Below, piece by piece: positions 57,852 to 64,000 of a stretch of DNA of 64,000 bases. Each line of letters begins with the position of its first letter. Within the stretch, counting starts at the first letter, position 1. The position numbers were made by a program, and so were the translations under genes. The notes under the pieces are model-generated. The model saw nothing but the letters and a program-made list of their open reading frames with translations, had not been told where the DNA came from and did not search any database. Origin of the DNA: Alkalimonas delamerensis. Its GTDB lineage: Bacteria > Pseudomonadota > Gammaproteobacteria > Enterobacterales > Alteromonadaceae. The DNA lies in the NCBI RefSeq assembly GCF_030717955.1, contig NZ_JAUZVY010000003.1:310001-374000 (forward strand). The letters run 5' to 3'.

Positions 57852-59040
57852 GCAAGCTGCCAAGTTTTGCTTTGTACAGGCCGCGTCGATCCGATGAGCG
57901 TGCGTAGTGGTGTGCTGTCAGCAAACGACGCTGTGCGGAGGCAAAGTGCCCCCGCAGATAATCGATTTGTGCCTGCCGGTAGTAGATTTCATCCAAATAA
58001 GGTGCGTAGTGCTGGGCTCGTTGCAAGTAGCGTTCAGCCCTAACCAGACTGTTCTGGCGTATGGCTTCATCTGCCAGGTAAATCCACTCGTAGGGATTGG
58101 GATCGTCAATCCTGGCGATGGCTTCATGTAAGGCTGCTGCGTCAGCCAGCCGCCCTTGCGATCGCAACATTTCACGGTAGTTTATCATGGCATTCAAGTT
58201 GACAGGGTTGTACTCGAGGATATGCCGGTAAAGTTTCTCGGCTGTGTGCTCATCTTGTTTCCGGCGATGAAGCACAGCCATAATATTAATGGCCGCAGCG
58301 TTCTCAGGAGCGATACGCAAAGCCTCCATGGCATAAAGAAAGGCGTTTTGCTCATCACCCTGTTTTAGGTACTCCGCCGCAACATTTTGATAGAACATTG
58401 AAATAAACAGTGACTCTGCAATCCAGCTGCCACGGCTTCTGAGACTACCAGGAAAATAGTCGATGGTGCTGTTCGAAAACTGCACCACACCGGTTTCGGG
58501 GTTTCTGTTTGGAGGCGAAACGACCTGGGTTCGGACATGGCTGGATACATAGAGTGTATCCTCAAGCAATTCATAAATTGGCACGGAATAAACCAGTTGA
58601 TACCGGACTTCAAGGCCGACCAATCGTGCGTATGCTGTGGTCAGAGTAGCCAATGACATGCAGTTGCCCGCCTGCCCCTGTAAGCTCTCACTGGCTTTGA
58701 GGGTGGTACCGTAATAATGGAAATCAGCATAACGACGCTCAATAAAGCTGGCCAGTCGTCGATCTGGAGCCAGATCTGAGCGGTTTTCATCAAAATAATA
58801 GTGCAAGAACTCTTGTTCTTGCTGCTCGGTCAATTGGAAGATATCACGGACAGATGGTGGCTTATCCAGAACTTCCTCGTTGAGCAACGCTTTATTGATT
58901 GGAAGCTGTTCAAATTGAACCACGGGTGTGGGGTTTTGAGAGGCAACTGCATCGGGGATAACTGCTGACGTTGTGGTACACCCCATCAGTAACAACAAGA
59001 CAAGCTGAGTGAATAAACCCACTAGTATTGCGTGGCGCAT
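57838..59040 (-). CDS. lipoprotein with transglutaminase-like core and TPR-like repeats
   Basis: A 400-residue predicted lipoprotein: lipobox LLLLMGC with Cys21. Residues 95-200 resemble a transglutaminase-like domain: GQAGNCMSLATLTTAYARLVGL (Cys127), VSSHVRTQ (His168) and STIDYFPG (Asp194) could form a Cys-His-Asp triad. From about residue 210 to 390 there are four to five TPR-like helical pairs (AEYLKQGDEQNAFLYAMEALRIAPENAAAIN and similar). Such proteins in the periplasm may bind or modify other proteins or peptidoglycan; no function is established. Overlaps the GIY-YIG gene downstream. Confidence 0.8.
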   Translation of the reverse strand: MRHAILVGLFTQLVLLLLMGCTTTSAVIPDAVASQNPTPVVQFEQLPINKALLNEEVLDKPPSVRDIFQLTEQQEQEFLHYYFDENRSDLAPDRRLASFIERRYADFHYYGTTLKASESLQGQAGNCMSLATLTTAYARLVGLEVRYQLVYSVPIYELLEDTLYVSSHVRTQVVSPPNRNPETGVVQFSNSTIDYFPGSLRSRGSWIAESLFISMFYQNVAAEYLKQGDEQNAFLYAMEALRIAPENAAAINIMAVLHRRKQDEHTAEKLYRHILEYNPVNLNAMINYREMLRSQGRLADAAALHEAIARIDDPNPYEWIYLADEAIRQNSLVRAERYLQRAQHYAPYLDEIYYRQAQIDYLRGHFASAQRRLLTAHHYARSSDRRGLYKAKLGSLHASD

Positions 59041-59099
59041 TGGATGCTCCCATCGTTCGCATGAAGGTTCAGCATAGCAAAAATTCCTTTGCCTGCCAT

Positions 59100-59128
59100 C
59101 AGCAGAGGAGCTTTTGGCTCCCCTGCTG
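59100..59128. terminator. strong hairpin between the lipoprotein and aguA genes
   Basis: CAGCAGAGGAGC pairs with GCTCCCCTGCTG (11 of 12 pairs) around TTTTG. It follows aguA in the minus-strand direction by about 14 bases. A T tract is lacking on either side, so it is either a weak terminator or an mRNA-end stabiliser. Confidence 0.5.
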
Positions 59129-59141
59129 AGTGATGCATCCG

Positions 59142-60287
59142 TTAAGCTAAAGGCTGTTGCTGAGTAATGCAGTGGATATTGCCGCCGCCAAGCAGAATTT
59201 CACGGCCAGGCACCAGCACCACCTCGCGCTCCGGGAACAAATTACGCAGGATGCTGGCGGCAACCTGGTCATTCGGGTCGTCAAAAGCTGGCATAATCAG
59301 GCCGCCATTGCACAGATAAAAGTTGATGTAGGAGCCAGCCAGCCGGGCATGTGCCTCGCGTGGTATGGTATGCAGCACTGAATCAACGCTGGCGTATTCT
59401 TCCGGCTCGGCGATAATGGGCGCAGGCAAGGGCAGTTTGTGCACTTTAATCGCACGACCCTTGGCATCGGTGCTGTTTTCCAGTACGGTAAGCGCCGCCT
59501 GGGAGCGGGCGTACTGTGGATCGTTTTCATCATCAGTCCAGGCCAGCAGCACTTCACCAGGCCGGACAAAACAGGCCATGTTGTCGATGTGGCCATCGGT
59601 CTCATCCAGGTAAATACCCTGCTCCAGCCAGATCACCTTGCTGGTGCCAAGATAATCATGCAGTATTTGCTCAATCTGCGCGCGGTTTAAATGCGGATTG
59701 CGATTGGGGTTGAGCAAACACTCCTCGGTGGTCAGTACGGTGCCTTCGCCGTCGACATGAATGCCGCCACCTTCCAGCACAAAGCCTTCGGTGCGATAAC
59801 GCAGTTGTTGCTCGACACTGAGCACCTTGCTGGCAACCTGATCGTCCAGGTGCCAGGGGAAGTACAAGCCGCCATTCAGTCCGCCCCAGGCGTTGAATGT
59901 CCAGTCAATGCCCCGCACCTCGCCTTTGCCATTCACCACAAAGCTGGGACCGGTATCCCGGCACCAGGCATCGTTGCTGGAGAGCTCAATCACCCGGATC
60001 CGCTCTGCCAGCTCAGGGCTGCTGTGCAGCTGGACCAGCGCATTGCCGTACTGGTTGGCCGAGACGCCAACGGTGACCGGTTCAAAGCGGGCAATGGCCT
60101 GAATCACCTGAGTAAAAGCGGCCTGAGCCGGTTTGGCACCCAAGCGCCAGTTGTCGGTCCGTTCAGGCCAAACCATCCAGGTCTGGCGATGCGGTTGCCA
60201 CTCGGCAGGCATGTAAAAGCCATCCTGCCGTGGGGTTGTGCTTAGCGTGCGCGCCAACTTAGTTGTCACCCTGTTGGGTGAAACCAT
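59142..60287 (-). CDS. aguA: agmatine deiminase
   Basis: A 381-residue enzyme that converts agmatine to N-carbamoylputrescine and ammonia. Motifs: TPRQDGFYMPAEWQPHRQTWMVWPERTDNWRLGAKPAQ, NDAWCRDTGPSFVV, EGGGIHVDGEGT, ETDGHIDN and the catalytic GGGNIHCIT cysteine near the C-terminus. The start is uncertain: ATG at 60287, GTG at 60269 or TTG at 60257, none with a good ribosome binding site. The first overlaps aguB by 29 bases. Translation probably depends on coupling to aguB. Confidence 0.94.
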   Translation of the reverse strand: MVSPNRVTTKLARTLSTTPRQDGFYMPAEWQPHRQTWMVWPERTDNWRLGAKPAQAAFTQVIQAIARFEPVTVGVSANQYGNALVQLHSSPELAERIRVIELSSNDAWCRDTGPSFVVNGKGEVRGIDWTFNAWGGLNGGLYFPWHLDDQVASKVLSVEQQLRYRTEGFVLEGGGIHVDGEGTVLTTEECLLNPNRNPHLNRAQIEQILHDYLGTSKVIWLEQGIYLDETDGHIDNMACFVRPGEVLLAWTDDENDPQYARSQAALTVLENSTDAKGRAIKVHKLPLPAPIIAEPEEYASVDSVLHTIPREAHARLAGSYINFYLCNGGLIMPAFDDPNDQVAASILRNLFPEREVVLVPGREILLGGGNIHCITQQQPLA

Positions 60288-61143
60288 CTTTGGTCAGCAG
60301 CGGCTGGTACAAATCGATACGGCGGTCACGGAACACGCCCCAGCCGCGACGGTTTTGCGCCACTTCATCCAAATCAAAGGTATGCACCAACACGGCCTCG
60401 GAGCGCTCGTCGGCTTCTTGCACCTTGGCACCGTATTCATTGGCAATAAAGGAGCTGCCGTAGAAGGTGATGGCAAAATCATCTTCGGTTTCCACCCCAA
60501 TGCGGTTGGAAGCAATCAGCGGCACCAGGTTGGCGGCAGCATGACCTTGTTGGGTACGCTGCCAGTGATCGCGTGAGTTCACGCTGGCATCGTGCGGCTC
60601 GCTGCCAATGGCGGTTGGGTAGAACAGCAGCTCTGCGCCCATTAAGGCCATGCTGCGGGCGCACTCCGGGAACCATTGATCCCAGCAGATGCCAATGCCG
60701 ATTTTGGCATAACGGGTTTGCCAGACTTTAAAACCGCTGTCGCCCGGTGTGAAATAGAACTTCTCGGAGTAACCAGGGCCATCCGGGATATGGCTTTTAC
60801 GGTAAACACCCAGCAGGCTGCCATCGGCATCCAATACAGCGATGCTGTTGTAGAAGCAGTTGCCGGCTTTTTCGTAGAAGCTGATCGGCAGCACCACCGC
60901 CAGCTCTTTGGCAATGGCCTGAAAGTGGCGAATCGCCGGGTTTTCTTCTACTGTGGTGGCAAAATCCAGGTAAGCTTCTTTTTGTTTCTGGCAGAAGTAA
61001 TTGCGCTCGAACAGCTCCTGCAGCAGGATGATTTGTGCGCCCTGAGCCGCGGCCTGACGGACCAGTTTCTCACCACGGGCAATGTTTTCATCGACATTCC
61101 AACCACCGATCATTTGGGTGGCAGCAACCGTTACATTTCGCAT
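60259..61143 (-). CDS. aguB: N-carbamoylputrescine amidase
   Basis: A 294-residue nitrilase-family enzyme that hydrolyses N-carbamoylputrescine to putrescine, CO2 and ammonia. The catalytic Glu is in ILLQELFERNYF, Lys in VYRKSHIPDGPGY and Cys in GIGICWDQWFPECARSMA. Complete at family length. It precedes and overlaps aguA, so the two-step pathway is made from one transcript. The arginine decarboxylase that would feed it is not in the window. Confidence 0.96.
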   Translation of the reverse strand: MRNVTVAATQMIGGWNVDENIARGEKLVRQAAAQGAQIILLQELFERNYFCQKQKEAYLDFATTVEENPAIRHFQAIAKELAVVLPISFYEKAGNCFYNSIAVLDADGSLLGVYRKSHIPDGPGYSEKFYFTPGDSGFKVWQTRYAKIGIGICWDQWFPECARSMALMGAELLFYPTAIGSEPHDASVNSRDHWQRTQQGHAAANLVPLIASNRIGVETEDDFAITFYGSSFIANEYGAKVQEADERSEAVLVHTFDLDEVAQNRRGWGVFRDRRIDLYQPLLTKDGFTQQGDN

Positions 61144-61226
61144 TTAACTTCTCCGTTAGAGTAAGCCGAGCCCCCCGAATTCGTGTCGGAGAACCCTTCA
61201 ATAAAGGCGCGCAAAATGCCGTATTT

Positions 61227-61265
61227 TTCAACAGCCGTCAACTGCTTTTAATGGCAGCTGTTGAA
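61227..61265. promoter_or_regulatory. inverted repeat in the aguB-ubiF divergent spacer
   Basis: TTCAACAGC (61227-61235) and GCTGTTGAA (61257-61265) are perfect nine-base arms around 21 bases, with a further TGC:GCA pairing inside. It lies in the 239-base region between two divergent genes, where it could be an operator or a leader hairpin. No other gene-like sequence is seen there. Confidence 0.35.
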
Positions 61266-61382
61266 TTCTGCCTGAGCCTCAGCGATCAGACATGGCATCG
61301 TGACTTCTGTCGTCTGCCAATGCAGCACAGACCATACATTTTAGCGTACAATAATCCGGTTGAAAAATGCAGAGGGCGAAAG

Positions 61383-62534
61383 ATGTTTGATCTGACGGTG
61401 GTGGGTGGTGGCATGGTTGGTGCTAGCATTGCGGCTTACATGGCGCAGCAGGGCTGGCAGGTCGCGTTGGTAGAAGCGCAGCGACCGGAGCCTTATGAAG
61501 CCAGCCAACCGGCAGATTTACGGGTATCGGCCATCAGCCAGCGCAGCCAGCAGTGGCTGGAGCAATCCGGAGCCTGGCAGGCGGTTGCTGCGATGCGGCT
61601 CTGTCCATATCGCCGTTTGCAGGCGTTTGAGCGGCCAGAGCACAGCGTCGAGTTCAGTGCCGCCAGCATTGAGCAGAGCGAACTCGGTCATATTGTGGAG
61701 AATCGTGTGCTGCAACTGGCGTGCTGGCAGCAGTTTCCTGAAAGTTTGCAGCTGTTTTGCCCGGCCCGGGTGACCGCACTGCACCAGGATGCCGACAGCG
61801 CCCAGCTGACGCTGGATAATGGCAATCTTCTGCGCAGCCGTTTGGTGATTGCGGCCGATGGCGCTCGCTCGACACTGCGTCAGCTGGCTGGCATAGGCAC
61901 CCGCGGCTGGCGTTATGCCCAGGGCTGCCTGGTCGCCCATGTACGGACTGAACAACCACAGCAGGACGTTACTTGGCAGCAATTTACTGAAACTGGCCCT
62001 AAAGCCTTCTTACCACTGCCCGGCCAGCAAGGCTCCTTGGTTTGGTACCACAGTGTGCCTAAGGTGCAGCAGTTGGCTGCGCTGTCGCCGGCTGCGCTCA
62101 GTCAGGCCATCATGGCTGCTTTTCCAGCGCAACTGGGAACCATTGAAGTGCAGAGGGCGACTTGGTTCCCGCTGCAACGCTTGCATGCTTTATCCTATTA
62201 CCAGCAACGGCTGGTATTGGTGGGGGATGCAGCGCATGCCATTCACCCGATGGCCGGGCAGGGGGTGAACCTTGGTTTTGCTGATGGGGCCTTATTGTGC
62301 CAGTTGTTGCAGCAAGGCGGTGTGGCAGCGCTTCAGCAGCCGCAAGCGCTTCTAAAGCGCTATCAGCAGCAACGTCAGCCACAAAACTGGTTGATGATGA
62401 GCAGCATGGATGCACTTTATCATGGCTTTGGCAGCCGGTGGCCACTGGTCAGACAGTTACGTCAATTGGGTTTGATGCTGGCCGGGCGAAGTAGCTTGCT
62501 GAAAAATCTGGTAACTCGTTACGCCACAGGCTAA
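61383..62534 (+). CDS. UbiF/UbiH-family FAD-dependent ubiquinone biosynthesis hydroxylase
   Basis: A 383-residue flavoprotein monooxygenase. FAD motif TVVGGGMVGASIAAYMAQQGWQVALVE, the middle DG motif VIAADGARSTLRQLAG, and the GD motif LVLVGDAAHAIHPMAGQGVNLGFADG are all intact. Members hydroxylate C1, C5 or C6 of the ubiquinone ring; the sequence resembles UbiF (C6) most by eye, but UbiH or a related paralogue is possible. AGGGCGAAAG precedes the ATG at 61383. Ubiquinone feeds the respiratory chain that ends at the oxidase encoded at 14.6-20 kb. Confidence 0.88.
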   Translation: MFDLTVVGGGMVGASIAAYMAQQGWQVALVEAQRPEPYEASQPADLRVSAISQRSQQWLEQSGAWQAVAAMRLCPYRRLQAFERPEHSVEFSAASIEQSELGHIVENRVLQLACWQQFPESLQLFCPARVTALHQDADSAQLTLDNGNLLRSRLVIAADGARSTLRQLAGIGTRGWRYAQGCLVAHVRTEQPQQDVTWQQFTETGPKAFLPLPGQQGSLVWYHSVPKVQQLAALSPAALSQAIMAAFPAQLGTIEVQRATWFPLQRLHALSYYQQRLVLVGDAAHAIHPMAGQGVNLGFADGALLCQLLQQGGVAALQQPQALLKRYQQQRQPQNWLMMSSMDALYHGFGSRWPLVRQLRQLGLMLAGRSSLLKNLVTRYATG

Positions 62535-62585
62535 GCAGAGTACATGCAGTAAGATAAAAATTTGGTGATGATTTGCTGCTGAGAA

Positions 62586-62660
62586 TGGCAGGGGTGCCAG
62601 GATTCGAACCTGGGCATGGCGGGATCAAAACCCGCTGCCTTACCGCTTGGCTACACCCCT
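62586..62660 (-). tRNA. tRNA-Gln (anticodon UUG), copy 1
   Basis: A 75-base tRNA including CCA: acceptor AGGGGTG/CACCCCT, anticodon loop TTTTGAT, T-arm GGTTCGAATCC. Last in the four-gene minus-strand array. Confidence 0.96.
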
Positions 62661-62690
62661 AACAAGGATTTACAACCGAAGAAAGAGAAA

Positions 62691-62765
62691 TGGCAGGGGT
62701 GCCAGGATTCGAACCTGGGCATGGCGGGATCAAAACCCGCTGCCTTACCGCTTGGCTACACCCCT
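62691..62765 (-). tRNA. tRNA-Gln (anticodon UUG), copy 2
   Basis: Identical in all 75 bases to the other copy and separated from it by 30 bases. Confidence 0.96.
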
Positions 62766-62792
62766 GCAGTGTCTCTCCTTGCCTGGTACACT

Positions 62793-62877
62793 TGGTGCGG
62801 AAGGAGAGACTCGAACTCTCACACCTCGCGGCGCTGGAACCTAAATCCAGTGCGTCTACCAATTCCGCCACTTCCGC
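62793..62877 (-). tRNA. tRNA-Leu (anticodon UAG)
   Basis: An 85-base class II tRNA with acceptor GCGGAAG/CTTCCGC, anticodon loop TTTAGGT, a variable arm, T-arm GTTCGAGTC and encoded CCA. Confidence 0.96.
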
Positions 62878-62898
62878 AGCATACCTGAAGAGAAGAAG

Positions 62899-62975
62899 TG
62901 GTGGCTACAGCGGGAATCGAACCTGCGACCCCAGCATTATGAGTGCTGTGCTCTAACCAGCTGAGCTATGTAGCC
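62899..62975 (-). tRNA. tRNA-Met (anticodon CAU, elongator)
   Basis: A 77-base tRNA with acceptor GGCTACA/TGTAGCC, anticodon loop CTCATAA, T-arm GGTTCGATTCC and encoded CCA. The paired first acceptor bases mark it as an elongator, not the initiator. First gene of the array Met-Leu-Gln-Gln. Confidence 0.95.
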
Positions 62976-63126
62976 ACGTTAACTTGTCTTCAGCAAGTGG
63001 CGCGTATTATCCGTATCTGCTTTGGCAGCGTCAACCGTTTTTTGCAAATTATGCCGGCTGCCAAAGCCCGTTTGCTGGTTTTATACCCAAAGCAGCCAAG
63101 GGATGGTGGATAATCGCGCCAATTGC

Positions 63127-64000
63127 TTACACATTGAACAGGAAGTGCATCACATCGCCGTCTTTCACGATGTAGTTTTTGCCTTCTACCCGAAGCTTAC
63201 CCGCTTCTTTGGCACCGGCTTCGCCCTTGCAGGCGATGAAATCATCAAAGCCAATCACTTCAGCACGGATAAAGCCTTTTTCAAAGTCGGTGTGAATAAC
63301 GCCGGCGGCTCTTGGTGCACTGGCACCAATGGCAACGGTCCAGGCCCGTACTTCTTTCACACCGGCGGTGAAGTAGGTTTGCAGGTTCAGCAGCGAGTAG
63401 CCACCGCGGATCACTCGGTTCAGACCGGGCTCTTCCAGGCCTAAGTCCGCCATAAACTCGGCTTTTTCATCATCGTCCAGCTCGGCGATTTCCGACTCGA
63501 TGGCCGCGCAAACGGGCACGACGATGGCGTCTTCTTTGGCGGCAATGTCGCGCACAATGTCGAGGTAGGGATTGTTCTCAAAACCATCTTCAGTCACATT
63601 GGCAATGTACATGGTCGGCTTGATGGTCAGGAAGTTCATGTAGCTCACCAGGGCCACTTCTTCTGGTTCCAGCACCAGCTGACGCAGGGTCAGGCCCTGT
63701 TCCAGGTGCGCCTTCACCTTGGCCAGCACCTCCAACTCGGCTTTGGCATCTTTGTCGCCCGATTTGGCTTTCTTACCAACCCGCAGCATGGCCCGTTCGG
63801 CACTTTCCATATCGGCCAGCACCAGTTCCATATTGATGGTGTCGATGTCGTCGGCTGGGTCGACTTTACCGGCAACATGCACGATGTTGTCGTCGTCAAA
63901 GCAGCGCACCACATGGCCGATGGCATCAGTTTCCCGGATATTGGCCAGGAACTTATTGCCAAGGCCTTCGCCTTTGGAAGCGCCTTTGACCAGACCGGCG
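63127..64000 (-). CDS. ychF: redox-regulated ATPase YchF (5' part outside the window)
   Basis: About 290 C-terminal residues of an Obg-family ATPase. Visible are GLVKGASKGEGLGNKFLANIRETDAIGHVVRCFDDDNIVHVAGKVDPADDI of the G domain's C-terminal part, the coiled coil (about 75 residues), and the TGS domain ending GAKEAGKLRVEGKNYIVKDGDVMHFLFNV. YchF binds ATP and ribosomes. The frame stays open to the right edge, so the start lies beyond position 64000. In E. coli ychF neighbours pth; that part is not visible. Confidence 0.96.
   Translation of the reverse strand, partial: AGLVKGASKGEGLGNKFLANIRETDAIGHVVRCFDDDNIVHVAGKVDPADDIDTINMELVLADMESAERAMLRVGKKAKSGDKDAKAELEVLAKVKAHLEQGLTLRQLVLEPEEVALVSYMNFLTIKPTMYIANVTEDGFENNPYLDIVRDIAAKEDAIVVPVCAAIESEIAELDDDEKAEFMADLGLEEPGLNRVIRGGYSLLNLQTYFTAGVKEVRAWTVAIGASAPRAAGVIHTDFEKGFIRAEVIGFDDFIACKGEAGAKEAGKLRVEGKNYIVKDGDVMHFLFNV

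Noticed and set aside
1..64000. Prophage, CRISPR array, integron, defence island or biosynthetic cluster
   Set aside because: No spaced direct-repeat arrays, integrases, phage structural genes, restriction or toxin-antitoxin genes or synthase modules were found; the region is mostly core genome.

Overview
This 64 kb window is chromosomal DNA from a gammaproteobacterium. By eye its GC content is about 50-55 percent and it is almost fully coding, with no rRNA operon, prophage, integron, CRISPR array or intact insertion sequence. Core gene order supports the assignment: ftsB-ispD-ispF-truD-surE-pcm-(DUF368)-nlpD-rpoS, then mutS, pncC, recA, and later recX-alaS-csrA-tRNA-Ser-tRNA-Arg, all close to the Escherichia/Vibrio/Alteromonadales arrangement. 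MetJ-type MET boxes, a consensus LexA box, a sodium-pumping oxaloacetate decarboxylase (oadGAB), a caa3-type oxidase and the agmatine deiminase route to putrescine suggest a marine, saline or alkaline-water alteromonad-like organism (for example the Rheinheimera/Alishewanella/Alkalimonas group). That placement is inference; no species marker is present.

Layout. 0-2.2 kb: small minus-strand genes (Mpo1-like, zinc ribbon, YciI) and a short FAD-dependent GlpD-like oxidoreductase. 2.3-7.4 kb: a signalling operon of PAS histidine kinase, single-domain receiver and a receiver-GAF-PAS-GAF-GGDEF-EAL protein that should degrade c-di-GMP. 7.4-14.4 kb: an accessory stress block with two pirins, an ABM-domain membrane protein, a YcaC-like hydrolase, two LysR regulators, DoxX, a DUF924 protein and an uncharacterised membrane protein. 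14.6-20.2 kb: a cytochrome c oxidase operon whose subunit II carries two fused cytochrome c domains and which has two subunit III-like genes and SCO. 20.2-21.7 kb: an orphan solute-binding protein and an unknown protein. 21.7-32.9 kb: cell division, isoprenoid, tRNA modification, repair and stress genes through recA.

32.9-39.4 kb: a methionine operon in which methionine synthase is encoded as two proteins (homocysteine domain, and folate/B12/activation domains), followed by a small terminal-inverted-repeat element and two divergent orphan solute-binding proteins. 39.5-44.3 kb: membrane protein, recX, alaS, csrA and three tRNAs (Ser-GCU, two Arg-ACG). 44.3-48.0 kb: pqiABC, preceded by a leader with two mutually exclusive hairpins and a terminator-like hairpin that ends three bases before the pqiA start codon. 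48.0-51.4 kb: oadGAB, preceded by a degenerate MET-box-like array. 51.4-59.0 kb: anmK, an M23 peptidase, tyrS, an MscS channel, an AEC permease, a GIY-YIG protein and a lipoprotein combining a transglutaminase-like core with TPR-like repeats. 59.1-62.5 kb: aguA/aguB and a UbiF/UbiH-type hydroxylase. 62.6-64.0 kb: tRNA-Met, Leu, Gln, Gln in the order of the E. coli metT-leuW-glnU-glnW cluster, and the 3' part of ychF.

The observations most worth a second look are the pqiA leader, the clean two-gene split of metH, the MITE-like element whose ends supply the stop codons of both flanking genes, the MET-like array before oadGAB, and the unusual oxidase operon. No gene gap exceeds about 260 bases.
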